Under the pieces are notes generated by a model that saw only the letters and a program-made list of their open reading frames with translations, was not told the DNA's origin and made no database searches. Position numbers and translations under genes: made by a program. Positions 8,163 to 18,321 of a stretch of 64,000 bases of DNA are shown in pieces (the first letter of the stretch is position 1; every line of letters begins with the position of its first letter). The stretch spans positions 186,001-250,000 of the forward strand of contig NZ_FOOY01000003.1 in assembly GCF_900113325.1 (NCBI RefSeq), read 5' to 3'. The DNA is from Sporolactobacillus nakayamae. GTDB taxonomy: Bacteria > Bacillota > Bacilli > Bacillales > Sporolactobacillaceae.

Positions 8163-9752
8163 TTATTCTTGTTTTTCTTTTGCGCGCCGCACTTCCAGAT
8201 CACGAAGTGCCGAGCGCATGATCTTGCCAGACACTGTCTTTGGAAGTTCGGAAACGAATTCAATCGCTCTTGGGTATTTATAAGGGGCCGTTTGTTTTTT
8301 GACGAATTTTTGCAGCTGAGGGATCAGTGCTTCATCCTCAGTATAGGTGTCTTTTAATACTACGAAGGCTTTTACAATATTACCACGGATCGTGTCCGGA
8401 CTTGCGACAACCGCACAATCCTTAACTGCATCATGCTTCAGAAGCGCGTCTTCAACTTCAGCAGGTCCGATCGTGTAGCCAGAACTGATGATTACATCGT
8501 CGCGCCTGCCTTGAAACCAGAAATAGTTGTCCTTGTCTCTCGATGCCCGGTCGCCAGTTAGAAAATAGTTGCCGATAACGGCCGCTTGGTAACGATCCGG
8601 CTGCTGGTAATAAGTCTTGAAGAGGGCGGGGAAGTCTCGGCGCACAGCGATATTACCCACAACGCCTTCCGGCACCTGGTTCCCGTCTTCATCAATGATT
8701 GTGATGAATTCGTCAAGGATGGGCTGCCCCATAGAACCGATCCGCACATCCTTTCCAACTAGTGTACCGATGAGTAAGGTGCTTTCTGTCTGACCGTAGC
8801 CGTCTTTAAGCTGAATGTCAAAAGTGTTTTTGAAAATATCAATAACGCCTCGGTTCAGCGCTTCACCAGCGGAACACGCGGTATGAAGGTTTGACAAATC
8901 ATAGTCAGCTAAATGATCGACCTTTGACATGAGTCGATATTCAGTTGGCGTGCAGCAGAGGACGTTAACTTTATAATCTTGGAGAAGCTGCAGCTGTTTT
9001 TCCGGATGGAAACGGCCACAATAAACGAGACCGGTAACTCCTTTGCCAAGTACTGAAAGGAACGGACTCCAGATCCATTTTTGCCAGCCTGGACCTGCAG
9101 TTGCCCAAACCGTATCGCCCTCTTTAATGTTCAGCCAGCGTTTCGGAGCAATTCTGAGATGCGCATATGCCCAAGCGTGCGTATGCACAACTCCTTTTGG
9201 CGTGCCTGAAGTTCCTGAAGTATAAGTTAAGAAGGCCATGTCATCTTTGTCTGAATCCACAGTGGTATATGAATCAGAGGCATTCTCCATGAGCTGATCC
9301 ATGGAGAGCCATCCATCAGTATCACCGGCGACAGAAATCTTATGTCGCAGCGAAGGCATCGCTTCCTGAATGTGGTCAACTTGATCGGTATAATCCTTGA
9401 ATGTGATGATCGCTTTTGCCGCGCCCTGATTGATACGGAAGCTGATGTCACCGGAACGAAGCATTTCGGATCCGGGGATCACCGCAATTCCTGCCCTAAG
9501 CGCACCTAAATAGATAACATAAGCATCAACGATTCTAGGGACAATCGTCATGACTTTATCGCCTTTTTTGATGCCTAATTGATTCAACGCATTGGCAAAA
9601 CGTTTTCCTTTTTGAATTAATTCATGATAGGTAACGGTTCGTTTTTCGCCATCTTCACTTTCCCATCGCAACGCAATTCGATCGGAATCAAAACGGTCAA
9701 TTTCACTTGTTAAATTATATTTCTGTGGTGCAATGAGATCTGTCAGTTCCAT
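8163..9752 (-). CDS. mbcS: AMP-forming acyl-CoA synthetase (MbcS/AcsA-like)
   Basis: Activates a short or branched carboxylic acid to its CoA thioester through an acyl-adenylate. 529 residues, matching B. subtilis YtcI/MbcS in length. Motifs: P-loop YTSGTSGTPKGVVHTH near 175, DGYGQTEST near 318, TGDRASRDKDNYFWFQGRRDD near 400 and the catalytic lysine in KTVSGKIMR near 510. The ATG is preceded by GAGCGGAAG. A 7-bp perfect hairpin (9781-9802) lies in its leader. Substrate preference cannot be read from sequence; acetate, propionate or methylbutyrate are possible. The symbol is given on overall resemblance. Confidence 0.85.
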   Translation of the reverse strand: MELTDLIAPQKYNLTSEIDRFDSDRIALRWESEDGEKRTVTYHELIQKGKRFANALNQLGIKKGDKVMTIVPRIVDAYVIYLGALRAGIAVIPGSEMLRSGDISFRINQGAAKAIITFKDYTDQVDHIQEAMPSLRHKISVAGDTDGWLSMDQLMENASDSYTTVDSDKDDMAFLTYTSGTSGTPKGVVHTHAWAYAHLRIAPKRWLNIKEGDTVWATAGPGWQKWIWSPFLSVLGKGVTGLVYCGRFHPEKQLQLLQDYKVNVLCCTPTEYRLMSKVDHLADYDLSNLHTACSAGEALNRGVIDIFKNTFDIQLKDGYGQTESTLLIGTLVGKDVRIGSMGQPILDEFITIIDEDGNQVPEGVVGNIAVRRDFPALFKTYYQQPDRYQAAVIGNYFLTGDRASRDKDNYFWFQGRRDDVIISSGYTIGPAEVEDALLKHDAVKDCAVVASPDTIRGNIVKAFVVLKDTYTEDEALIPQLQKFVKKQTAPYKYPRAIEFVSELPKTVSGKIMRSALRDLEVRRAKEKQE

Positions 9753-9854
9753 AAGCTTCCGCTCATCTCCCTAGATTTTTTCTTGAGCGAGAAAACTCAA
9801 GATCAGTGTTTATATCTTAATATTAATACCTGGTGCTAAATATTACAACTTTTT

Positions 9855-10946
9855 TCATTTATTTTGATTGATTACTTGCGCGAGAGCTTCGCCGAATGCT
9901 TGTGAACTACGCGTGATTTCTTGCAAATTATTATCTACCCCGCCAATTTCAATAAGAATTGCATTCTTAGAGAGGTCTTGATTGTAGACCCCGTTGCCTG
10001 TTAGTTTTGTCTTGCCGACAATGCCGCGAACCAGATCCGGATACTTCTTATCCAATTCTGTTTTCACCTTTTTGGCCAGATAAAGATTGGCTGAGTAGTT
10101 GGGATTTGCTTCGCCAATGATAATGCTGATACGGGCATAGGAAGTGCCGCCGATCTTCATCGTTGTGATGCTTCTTCCTGAAGAATCACGATGGATATCT
10201 ATTAGATAGGTCAAGCTCGGCGTTTGTTTCAGAGCATTCTGTACTACAATCCTTGACTTCTGATAAGCCTCATTGTAGCCCCAACCTTGTTTTACTTTTT
10301 GGATATAGCCAACACCATTTTCATTTAATGTTTTTCCAATGATTTCTCCATCTTTAACCACACTCTTTTGCGGTTCTGTATATGTGGAATCCTTCCCGTT
10401 GTTTATCGGTTTGTACGATTCCCACGGATGCGTATGATAGATAAGCACGGTCTTTTTTAGTTTTTCATTTGACTTGTTTGTGTCACTTTGCTCCGGTTTC
10501 TGCGGCTTTGGAGTATCAATATTAATGGACGGTGATGGCGGATTGTCTTTTGGCAGATTAGTGTAATTTAAGCCTTTTCCGGCGACGAAAATGCGTGTGT
10601 TATAAATAGTAAAGCCAGGTAGCTCTGATCCGAACAGGCTGCGGTTATCATCAAAGCGAAGGTCAGTCATCAACTCAAATAGGAGATGATAGACGGTTTT
10701 CGGACGATCCTTTTCCTTAATCGCATGGTTATACACCACATTTTCATTTCCAAAGGTCTCACTTAACAAAATTTTTGCCGGCCAATCCGCTTTTTGCATC
10801 GCGTCTTGAATGAAACCGATCTTGATTTGGCTGACCGTGACAAGAATGGCCATACCATAGATCAGGATCAGGACAAAGAGGTACTGGAATAAAAGTGAAT
10901 GGTTTATGGAAGATTGTGTGTTTAGTGTTGGATTGATTCTTTTCAA
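9855..10946 (-). CDS. spoIIP: Stage II sporulation protein P (spore peptidoglycan hydrolase)
   Basis: Membrane-anchored amidase/endopeptidase that, with SpoIID and SpoIIM, thins septal peptidoglycan to drive engulfment. One membrane segment at about 20-42; the amidase domain has YHTHPWESY near 215, LIDIHRDSSGR near 270 and LIEIGGVDN near 335, the zinc-site pattern of this family. I chose TTG at 10946, preceded by GGGAGGGAC; an ATG at 11021 is in frame but has no good ribosome site. At about 363 residues it is a little shorter than the Bacillus protein. A sigma-E-like promoter is upstream. The best evidence here that the organism sporulates. Confidence 0.92.
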   Translation of the reverse strand: MKRINPTLNTQSSINHSLLFQYLFVLILIYGMAILVTVSQIKIGFIQDAMQKADWPAKILLSETFGNENVVYNHAIKEKDRPKTVYHLLFELMTDLRFDDNRSLFGSELPGFTIYNTRIFVAGKGLNYTNLPKDNPPSPSINIDTPKPQKPEQSDTNKSNEKLKKTVLIYHTHPWESYKPINNGKDSTYTEPQKSVVKDGEIIGKTLNENGVGYIQKVKQGWGYNEAYQKSRIVVQNALKQTPSLTYLIDIHRDSSGRSITTMKIGGTSYARISIIIGEANPNYSANLYLAKKVKTELDKKYPDLVRGIVGKTKLTGNGVYNQDLSKNAILIEIGGVDNNLQEITRSSQAFGEALAQVINQNK

Positions 10947-11056
10947 GCTTGTCCCTCCCAATCCTCTGAGAAATTCATGCTGCTCTATTAATCTATGATT
11001 GAGAGGGGAAAGGATAGACATGTTTTTTCTAGTTCATAACTTTTCTTCAATGAGAA

Positions 11057-11085
11057 TGTCTATGTAAATGAGTTTTTACATATTC
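11057..11085 (-). promoter_or_regulatory. Candidate sigma-E promoter for spoIIP
   Basis: On the minus strand GAATATG (11079-11085) is followed after 14 bases by CATAGACA (11057-11064), close to the mother-cell sigma-E pattern (kmATATT, 14-15 bases, CATACAnT). spoIIP is a known sigma-E gene in Bacillus. Confidence 0.55.
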
Positions 11086-11168
11086 TTTACAAAAAACGCC
11101 TTTTTCCGACGCGCATTTCCATAAATACTAAGTAGGGATACGAGCCTATGACAATCGGAGGGGTACGA

Positions 11169-12890
11169 TTGAAGAACATCTTTAGAAGGAAAGCATCTTG
11201 GCGTCATCTGACAATCAGTATGAAATTTTCAGTTGGATTGTGGATTGTTTTACTGATTATGCTCATTTCTGCGGTCACATCGACCGTGCTGCTTTATCAC
11301 ACGATGCAAAGAGCGGAAGACGCGCGGATGGCAGGGGAACGAGCAGCGCAAATCACCGAAATCGGTTCGCTCTTTCGCTCAAAAGATTCACGCGTTGTTG
11401 ATTATTTGTTGGAACCTGGTGATCGTGCGGTGAAGCTGTATTCTCAGGATCAATTAAAATTGACTAGCGCAGAGAAAAAGTTGAAACCATACATGAAAAC
11501 AGAAGAACAAAAAAAGTGGTTTTCGCAGATTATGAGTGAGGACGCACGCACGTTCAACCTTTTTCAGAGTGAGTTCGTGCCGGCGGTTCTGATGAACGAT
11601 AAAGAGAAGCTGATGCAAATTCACAAGGAGCAGAATCAAATTCAAGTGAGAACTCTGGAGCTCGTGAATCGGTTGCGCACATCCGTGATTAATGAAGAGC
11701 AGCAAGCGATGCAAAATGTTCAGAAACAAGTAAAAGGATCCATGCTGTTTCTAGCAATAAGTGTCATTCTCTCTATTTTAATTAGTGCTTGGATAACGTG
11801 GCGGATCAGTAAACAAATCAAAGCATCTTTTAAGCGAGTCATTGATTCGACAGAAAAAATCGCTTGCGGTGATTTAAGAAATCACGGACAAATCATACAT
11901 AACATGGATGAACTTGGAATGATCGCCGATTCAATTGAAAAAATGAAACGCAATCTGCTTGAAATGATTCAAACCATGGTGCAGGCGGCTGAAATGACAA
12001 AAAACAGCGGACAAGCCCTAATTTGTTCGACCCGATCCGTTTCACATGAAAGTAAGGAGATGACCAACACCACAAATCAGCTTGCCGAAGGATTTGAAAA
12101 TCAGGCGCGCAATGCCAGTCACATCGCAAAATTTACTGAAGAGTTCATGAACCGGCTGGAGTTGGAAATCAAAATGCTGTCCACGGTGCTCCAAAAAGCG
12201 CTTAACGCATCGGAATTGACTGAAAAAGGAAAAGTGCTGATTGCGCGATCACAAGAGAATATGCGCCAAATCGAATCAAGCGTTCTTGACTCGCGTAACA
12301 AAATGGGGCGTTTCAAGCTTCAATTAAATGATCTATCAAGGTTGGTGGAAATGGTTGATCATATTGCCAGCCAGACCAATTTGCTTGCGTTAAACGCGAC
12401 GATTGAATCAGCACGGGTAGGGGACGCCGGAAAAGGATTTAGCATTATCGCCGAGTCGATTCGGAAGCTGTCCATACAAACTTCGGAGTCTGCGAAAGAG
12501 ATGACGGCTATGTTAACTGGTGTTAATCTTGGATCAGAAACGGTTGACAAAGCACTTCTGTTAAATCGTGAACAGGTACAGTCGGGAGTCAAGCAAATCA
12601 CGCATACTGGTGATGCTCTAATCTCAATCAATCATGAGGCACAAGAAATTCGAGAAAACATGAATGAATTGTCACTACGTCTGCATGAAGTCAGTGCAAT
12701 CGGTTTGCAGATGAAGGAATCTATTGCTGCGGTAGCTGCAGTCTCTCAGGAATCATCAGCAAGTGTATCGCACGTCAATCAATCGATGAGCCATGTTGAG
12801 AAAACAATGGATGGTTTTGTAGATGAAGCGCGTGCACTCGCAGAAACCTCAGAACGTTTTGAACAATTGATTCAACGGTTTAAACTATGA
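11169..12890 (+). CDS. Methyl-accepting chemotaxis protein
   Basis: Transmembrane chemoreceptor signalling to CheA/CheW. With the TTG start at 11169 (GGAGGGG 6 bases upstream) it has 573 residues; an ATG at 11148 with a weaker site is in frame. Membrane segments at about 20-42 and 190-210 bracket an extracytoplasmic helical sensor of about 145 residues, probably four-helix-bundle type. A HAMP domain (about 210-262) follows, then the long signalling coiled coil. The conserved hairpin tip [18 protein letters not shown] lies at about 400-420 and ends with a GKGFSIIA segment. No CheA/CheW genes are nearby, and the ligand is unknown. Confidence 0.92.
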   Translation: MKNIFRRKASWRHLTISMKFSVGLWIVLLIMLISAVTSTVLLYHTMQRAEDARMAGERAAQITEIGSLFRSKDSRVVDYLLEPGDRAVKLYSQDQLKLTSAEKKLKPYMKTEEQKKWFSQIMSEDARTFNLFQSEFVPAVLMNDKEKLMQIHKEQNQIQVRTLELVNRLRTSVINEEQQAMQNVQKQVKGSMLFLAISVILSILISAWITWRISKQIKASFKRVIDSTEKIACGDLRNHGQIIHNMDELGMIADSIEKMKRNLLEMIQTMVQAAEMTKNSGQALICSTRSVSHESKEMTNTTNQLAEGFENQARNASHIAKFTEEFMNRLELEIKMLSTVLQKALNASELTEKGKVLIARSQENMRQIESSVLDSRNKMGRFKLQLNDLSRLVEMVDHIASQTNLLALNATIESARVGDAGKGFSIIAESIRKLSIQTSESAKEMTAMLTGVNLGSETVDKALLLNREQVQSGVKQITHTGDALISINHEAQEIRENMNELSLRLHEVSAIGLQMKESIAAVAAVSQESSASVSHVNQSMSHVEKTMDGFVDEARALAETSERFEQLIQRFKL

Positions 12891-12900
12891 TTAATCCAAA

Positions 12901-12937
12901 TAAAAGGAGTTCCCATGATGGCGGGAACTCCTTTTAA
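12901..12937. terminator. Two-way intrinsic terminator
   Basis: AAAAGGAGTTCCC (12902-12914) pairs with GGGAACTCCTTTT (12923-12935) between the convergent chemoreceptor and pepF genes. Confidence 0.9.
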
Positions 12938-12955
12938 TTTCATGACTGTGTCTTA

Positions 12956-14758
12956 TTAGTTAACCGATGCAGCCTGAAGGTCAGTAACAAGGGATCCGAC
13001 ATAAGCAACAGCATTGCGAATGGTTTCTGGATTTAGAATGTCGACCTTTGCTTTTTCAATCAGTTCTTGAGGTGTGATTCTGCCGCCTTCTTTAAGGACC
13101 GACAGCCAACGATCAACAGCCGGTTCTCCTTCTTGCTCGATTTGTTTGGCGACAGCCGTTGCCACAGTCAGCCCCGCGGAATAGGTGTAGGAGTACAATC
13201 CGGAATAATAGTGCGGTTGACGCATCCATGTTAAACCATCGCGTGCGTCAAGCTGAACGGAATCGCTCCAGAAACCTTGAAGTGTTTCATTAAATAATTC
13301 AGTTAGTGTTGAGGCGGTCAATGCTTCGCCAGCTTCAGCGCGGCGAAAAACTTTACGCTGATAGACACCTTCCAGCAGATGAGTAACAAAATTATGGTAA
13401 TAGGTGCTGAGTAAACGTTCGGTAACCGATTTTTTCATTTCTTCTGAAGTAGCATTTCTTTTTAAGTATTGAGCAAGAATCAGCTCATTCATTGTTGACG
13501 GTGCTTCGATGAAGAATAGCGACGGACGATAATTGGCTAATTTCTGATATTTTTGCGCGAGCATGAAATGACCCGCATGACCAAATTCATGAGCAAGCGT
13601 TAAAATATTGCGGATATCTCCGGTCCATGTCATCAGAATGTACGAATGAGTACCATATGGGGAGGAGCAGAATCCTCCTGTGGATTTACCTACGTTATCA
13701 CCATAATCAACCCAGCGGTTGTTTAATCCTTCTTCAATAATCGTATGATATTCCGGTCCCATAATTTTAAGTGCCTCAAGAATTGCCTGCTTACTGTCTT
13801 CAAAAGTTGTTTGTGGATTTGAAGTATCAATCGGAGCGAGCAAATCCGCGTACGTCATTTTATCGAGACCAAGCGCTTGCCGCTTCAGTTCAGCGTAACG
13901 CTGCATATGAGGCGCGAGTTCTTTGTAAATAATATCAAGCTGATTGTTGTACATTTCTTCACTGACAAGTTGGCGCTGAAGCAGATATTCTGTTGCTGTC
14001 TTGTATCCACGCAGATTGGCTACAGCAACAGTTTTTGCCACTTCTGCCGCATAGACAGAAGCAAACGTATTTTTGTAAGCATCCAGTGTTTTGGTAAACG
14101 AATCATAGGCGTTTCTTCTAAGTGTTGTGTCTCTTGTTGATGCATAACTATTTTCATAAATCGTGAAAGACATCGGTACGGTTTTTCCACTGCTGTCCCT
14201 AACCGGCAAAAACTGCATATCGGCAAGCTTACTGCGCGTATAAATCGTGTAAGGAGCTTCCAAGACCTCTGATAACGCCTTGATCGTTTTCTCAGCTTCC
14301 GGATGAAGCCGATAAGGTTTTAAAGCGAAAAGCTTACGGAAATAGGGACGATATTCTTGAAGACCCGAAGCATTCAGCTCAAGGATGCTCAACTGTTTCT
14401 CATCCAGATTCATTAATTCATCCTCAAAAAAGGAAAGTGTCGTATCAATTTGCGCGCTTGCGGCATCTACACGGGCGGAGTCTGCCTGGTTTTCTGGGTT
14501 GCTGCTGTCTGCGGATTGCTTCAGGCTAACATAAGTGGAAAGTCGCCATAGTCGGGCTGAAAAATCAAAATAATCTTCTAAAGCGCGCAAGAGGGACGGG
14601 CCGTTTGCAGCTAGTTTACCTTTAGTACTTGCCAATTCACTTGCCTTTTCGAGTAGTGCCTTTAGTTCCGTTACGAACGCGTCTCGCGTTGGAAAAAGAT
14701 CGGTCAGATTCCATGTTTTTTCAGTCAGAACTTGATTTCGTTTCAGTCGTTGATCCAT
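12956..14758 (-). CDS. pepF: Oligoendopeptidase F (M3 metallopeptidase)
   Basis: Cytoplasmic zinc peptidase degrading medium-length peptides, 600 residues as expected. The HEFGH zinc motif (AHEFGHAGHF) is near residue 388, with the third ligand in the downstream FIEAPSTMNEL segment. The C-terminal PHYYSGLYSYTYSAGL segment is typical of PepF. The ATG at 14758 follows GAGGAATAG. Single gene, with no partner genes adjacent. Confidence 0.96.
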   Translation of the reverse strand: MDQRLKRNQVLTEKTWNLTDLFPTRDAFVTELKALLEKASELASTKGKLAANGPSLLRALEDYFDFSARLWRLSTYVSLKQSADSSNPENQADSARVDAASAQIDTTLSFFEDELMNLDEKQLSILELNASGLQEYRPYFRKLFALKPYRLHPEAEKTIKALSEVLEAPYTIYTRSKLADMQFLPVRDSSGKTVPMSFTIYENSYASTRDTTLRRNAYDSFTKTLDAYKNTFASVYAAEVAKTVAVANLRGYKTATEYLLQRQLVSEEMYNNQLDIIYKELAPHMQRYAELKRQALGLDKMTYADLLAPIDTSNPQTTFEDSKQAILEALKIMGPEYHTIIEEGLNNRWVDYGDNVGKSTGGFCSSPYGTHSYILMTWTGDIRNILTLAHEFGHAGHFMLAQKYQKLANYRPSLFFIEAPSTMNELILAQYLKRNATSEEMKKSVTERLLSTYYHNFVTHLLEGVYQRKVFRRAEAGEALTASTLTELFNETLQGFWSDSVQLDARDGLTWMRQPHYYSGLYSYTYSAGLTVATAVAKQIEQEGEPAVDRWLSVLKEGGRITPQELIEKAKVDILNPETIRNAVAYVGSLVTDLQAASVN

Positions 14759-14947
14759 GCCTATTCCTCGATTCGTTATTATTAATATTAGTTTACCACA
14801 GAGCGTTGTATCCTAACGCAACAGCTTAAGTACAACAGAACAGCGAGAAAGAAGTTTAGACATTCAGTTCTTATCATTATATACTAACTAACATATTGTA
14901 ATTAATGGTTTCGACAGATAAGCGAAATTTAAGCAGGAGGGGTTACA

Positions 14948-15796
14948 ATGCAGTTTCACGAAGCACCAAATATGTACGTGAATCACGTTTATTTATTTGT
15001 GAGAAATCTGAGACGTTCAAAGGATTTTTACTCAGGAATTCTCGGACTCAGCATTCTGCAAGAGAGTAAACAGGCAATCACATTTTCTGCAAACGGAATT
15101 GATCCTTTGCTTACGCTTGAGCAACCTGTGGTTGTGCTGCCGCCGATCAGACGAAGCGCGGGACTTTATCATTTCGCAATGCTCGTGCCGTCACGGAAGG
15201 ATCTGGCCGCGGTTACAGCTCGTCTAATGAAAGAAGGCTATCCGCTTGTCGGCGGCGCAGATCATGCAGTCAGCGAAGCTTTATATTTGGAAGATCCGGA
15301 TGGAAACGGAATTGAAATCTATCGTGATCGCCCGGCGGATGAGTGGAAATGGGAAAATGGCAAGGTGCTTATGCTGACAGAAGCGATAGATGAACACTTG
15401 CTTGATGAATTAAATGGGGAACCATGGGGCGGATTACCTAAAGAAACAAAAATGGGGCATCTCCATCTCCAAGTTGCAAATCTGAAAGAAACCGAGAAAT
15501 TCTATGTGGAAGGACTCGGGTTTAACTTGGTTGCCGCTTATGAACCCTATGCCGATTTCATATCAACCGGCGGCTATCACCATCATCTTGGGTTGAATGT
15601 TTGGAACAGCAGAGGAGTTCCGGTGCAGAAAGGCACACATGTCGGGTTAAATTACTATCGTCTCGTCTTTCCAGATACTCAAATGCGCCAAGAAGCGATT
15701 GATCGTTTGCTAAAATCAGGTGTATCCATTGAACAAACAAACGAGCGCATGTTTGCTAAAGATCCATCAGGAATTAAGTTTGAACTGGGAATTTAA
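14948..15796 (+). CDS. catE: Catechol 2,3-dioxygenase-like VOC protein (CatE type)
   Basis: Vicinal-oxygen-chelate protein of 282 residues with two tandem betaalphabetabetabeta modules (about 8-125 and 168-280). Putative metal ligands are histidines in MGHLHLQV and THVGLNYY and the glutamate in GIKFELG, as in extradiol dioxygenases. Length and layout match B. subtilis CatE (YfiE), which acts on catechol. The ATG follows AGGAGGGG. No other aromatic-degradation gene is adjacent; the HpaB-like hydroxylase lies 41 kb away. Its real substrate is not established. Confidence 0.85.
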   Translation: MQFHEAPNMYVNHVYLFVRNLRRSKDFYSGILGLSILQESKQAITFSANGIDPLLTLEQPVVVLPPIRRSAGLYHFAMLVPSRKDLAAVTARLMKEGYPLVGGADHAVSEALYLEDPDGNGIEIYRDRPADEWKWENGKVLMLTEAIDEHLLDELNGEPWGGLPKETKMGHLHLQVANLKETEKFYVEGLGFNLVAAYEPYADFISTGGYHHHLGLNVWNSRGVPVQKGTHVGLNYYRLVFPDTQMRQEAIDRLLKSGVSIEQTNERMFAKDPSGIKFELGI

Positions 15797-15809
15797 TAAA
15801 TGAAAACTG

Positions 15810-15838
15810 CAAAACCGCCCAATATAGGCGGTTTTGTT
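15810..15838. terminator. Two-way intrinsic terminator
   Basis: AAAACCGCC (15811-15819) pairs with GGCGGTTTT (15827-15835) between convergent genes. Confidence 0.85.
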
Positions 15839-16598
15839 AATTTTGTTCATTTAATTCAGGTTGTTGAGTCAAAATAAGCCGTTCGTAAAAAGTGGCTAAT
15901 GAAGTGTAGAAGTAAGGGACGAGCCAAAGGTACATCCAAATGCTTCCAATAATACCGATTGCGAGAAATAAGCCGCCGATTAAATCATTAATCACAAAGC
16001 CAATCAATCCTGCAGCAATAATTCCGCCAAGGGTTGGGACAATTGACAAGAGCCACCAACCAATGAAACTCAATCCAAGAACAAACAGTTTCCATTTATG
16101 GCCTTTCATTAACCGTTTGCTTTCCTTAATCGCTTTACTTGCCGAATAGTCCGGATGATCCTTTAAAATGAAATAAGTTTGGGAATAGGAAAAGGACTTG
16201 ATGATGCCGGGGATGATAAATAATAAGATCCAAAGACACAAGAGAATGGCCATAAGTACATACGTCCAAACAAGCTTAACGATCATTTTTCCGTGTTCAT
16301 AACCCCAAAAAAGAATTTTAATTTTTGGCGTTTGATCGCGAATTAGATCCAAGAAGTACCAATAGAAACCAAACTGCATCGGAATCGTGATGATAAAATA
16401 AATTAATTGAAAAATATCAGAAAGTGGTGAAGAATCCATTTGGTTTATCCAATTCTCGAACCCTCCGGATAGTAAAATATCAATCACAGTCGGTGGCAGA
16501 GCAGAGATTAAAAAGAAAACGAATACGAAAAGCCCACTCGAGACAGAGTGCCCTTGGAGAGACGTTCGCGCGTCTTCCTTAATTCTAGAAATCCACAT
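15837..16598 (-). CDS. DUF975 family integral membrane protein
   Basis: 253-residue membrane protein with about five hydrophobic segments (roughly 20-42, 62-82, 105-130, 170-190, 195-235). The KEDARTSLQG N-terminus, the FSYSQTYFILKDHPDYSASKAIKESKRLMKGHKWKLFVL central motif region and a PYFYTSLATFYE C-terminus are characteristic of DUF975, whose function is unknown. The ATG is preceded by AAGGAGGGA. It stands alone between convergent catE and the divergent aminotransferase. Confidence 0.85.
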   Translation of the reverse strand: MWISRIKEDARTSLQGHSVSSGLFVFVFFLISALPPTVIDILLSGGFENWINQMDSSPLSDIFQLIYFIITIPMQFGFYWYFLDLIRDQTPKIKILFWGYEHGKMIVKLVWTYVLMAILLCLWILLFIIPGIIKSFSYSQTYFILKDHPDYSASKAIKESKRLMKGHKWKLFVLGLSFIGWWLLSIVPTLGGIIAAGLIGFVINDLIGGLFLAIGIIGSIWMYLWLVPYFYTSLATFYERLILTQQPELNEQN

Positions 16599-16859
16599 TT
16601 AATGGAATCCCTCCTTACAATTAAGATACGATCAAGGCTAACATAATCAAAATTCTAATGGTTTATTAATTTGATCTTGAACGTATTGTAACACAAAGCG
16701 TTTCTGAAAAAAAATGAATCAATTATTCCTATCATATAGAAGTCATCGGCTTTTTTTCATATAATGAGCAATGGGGAAAAAACTTTTGATCATTAAAAAA
16801 GTAGAACTGCAATCATTAACGATTCATTACTTTTTTTCTGCAAAGAGGAGGATCTTTAG

Positions 16860-18140
16860 TTGGGTGATATACATACTTTAGACAAGAGTGAATTGGTTGA
16901 ACGTTATTCGAAATTAGAAGAAAAGTATGCTGAATTTAAGAGCAAGAATCTTTCGCTAGATATGTCTCGTGGAAAACCAAGTCCGGATCAGCTTGATCTT
17001 TCATCAGATCTTTTCAGCATTTTAAACACGAACACACTGAAAACAGTTGATAACAATGACATTCGCAACTATGGGGGAGTGGACGGCATACGAGAAGCAA
17101 AAGACTTGTTTGCTGAAATCCTTCACGTGCGACCTGCAGAAGTTATTGTTGGCGGTAATTCCAGTTTAACGATGATGTATGACACGATTTCAAGAGCCTT
17201 GCTGAAGGGTGTTCTAGACAGCGATCGCCCATGGGGGAAGTTGCCTAAAGTAAAGTTCTTGTGTCCAAGTCCTGGTTATGATCGGCACTTTGCGATTTGT
17301 GAATCGCTTAATATTGAAATGATCACCATTGACATGCTTGATGACGGACCGGATATGAATAAAATTGAAGAACTGGTCAGCAAAGATGATGCGATAAAAG
17401 GAATCTGGTGTGTCCCAAAATATAGCAATCCTGAAGGGATTACATACAGTGACGAAGTCGTAAACCGCTTTGCGACAATGAAAACGAAAGCAGAAGATTT
17501 TAAAATTTTCTGGGATGACGCTTACACTGTACATCATTTAACGAATGAACACCCGCATCTAAAGAATATACTGCAAGCATGCAAAGATGCAGGACATCCG
17601 AACCGGGTTTTTATCTTTGCATCGACATCAAAAATAACATTCCCAGGGTCTGGAGTAGCGGCGATGGCAGCAAGCGAGGAGAATAGTCAATTTATCCTGG
17701 AACAACTTTCTGCGCAAACAATCGGACCGGATAAGATTAACCAATTACGGCATGTGCGTTTTTTGAAAAATTTAGATCATATCAATGAACATATGAAGAA
17801 GCATGCAGAATTAATTAAACCCAAATTTGATCTTGTCTTGCGTGAACTTGACTCACAACTAGGGGATAAGCATATTGCTTCATGGAGCAAGCCAAATGGC
17901 GGCTATTTTATCAGTTTAAATACACCAGATGGTTGTGCAGCCGAAGTGGTTAAGCGCGCGGCGGAAGTCGGCGTTAAATTAACAAAAGCAGGGGCGACTT
18001 TTCCATATGGTAAAGATCCAAAAGATCGAAACATTCGAATTGCCCCAACATACCCGTCGTTAGCAGAATTGAAAGTGGCAATTGACGTATTATGCTTGTC
18101 TGTTCAAATGGTGAGTATAAAGAAGCTTTTGAACGATTAA
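16860..18140 (+). CDS. PLP-dependent aspartate aminotransferase (Rv3722c-like, PF12897 family)
   Basis: Fold-type I aminotransferase, 426 residues. The N-terminal LSLDMSRGKPSPDQLDLS and NYGGVDGIREAKDLFAEIL regions and the PLP lysine in FASTSKITFPGSG (about residue 258) mark the family whose mycobacterial member Rv3722c is the main aspartate aminotransferase. The DDAY cofactor segment is near 220 and the carboxylate-binding arginine lies in NIRIAPTYPS. The TTG start at 16860 follows AGAGGAGGATC. It stands alone, closed by a strong terminator. Aspartate/oxoglutarate specificity is inferred from family membership. Confidence 0.85.
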   Translation: MGDIHTLDKSELVERYSKLEEKYAEFKSKNLSLDMSRGKPSPDQLDLSSDLFSILNTNTLKTVDNNDIRNYGGVDGIREAKDLFAEILHVRPAEVIVGGNSSLTMMYDTISRALLKGVLDSDRPWGKLPKVKFLCPSPGYDRHFAICESLNIEMITIDMLDDGPDMNKIEELVSKDDAIKGIWCVPKYSNPEGITYSDEVVNRFATMKTKAEDFKIFWDDAYTVHHLTNEHPHLKNILQACKDAGHPNRVFIFASTSKITFPGSGVAAMAASEENSQFILEQLSAQTIGPDKINQLRHVRFLKNLDHINEHMKKHAELIKPKFDLVLRELDSQLGDKHIASWSKPNGGYFISLNTPDGCAAEVVKRAAEVGVKLTKAGATFPYGKDPKDRNIRIAPTYPSLAELKVAIDVLCLSVQMVSIKKLLND

Positions 18141-18186
18141 TAAATCCTAGGGTGAATTATGTTCACGACCATTTATTTATAAATTA

Positions 18187-18226
18187 TAAGTGCGCTAAAC
18201 CAAATGAGGTTTAAGCGCACTTTTTT
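18187..18226. terminator. Intrinsic terminator after the aminotransferase
   Basis: AAGTGCGCT and AGCGCACTT arms (18189-18222) with an inner ACC/GGT pairing and a six-T tail; A-rich on the other side, so possibly two-way with cadA. Confidence 0.85.
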
Positions 18227-18321
18227 CAACTTAGCGTGACAGCAATAAAGCATTAAATGAAGAGCTTTCTTTCTTATAATTCTCATTCATGGAAATTCAA
18301 TCTGTAAAAATAGCTTTTAAT

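Noticed and set aside
9781-9802. Perfect 7-bp hairpin before the acyl-CoA synthetase gene
   Set aside because: No T-run on the useful side for a terminator; no known riboswitch pattern. Kept only as a note in the gene entry.
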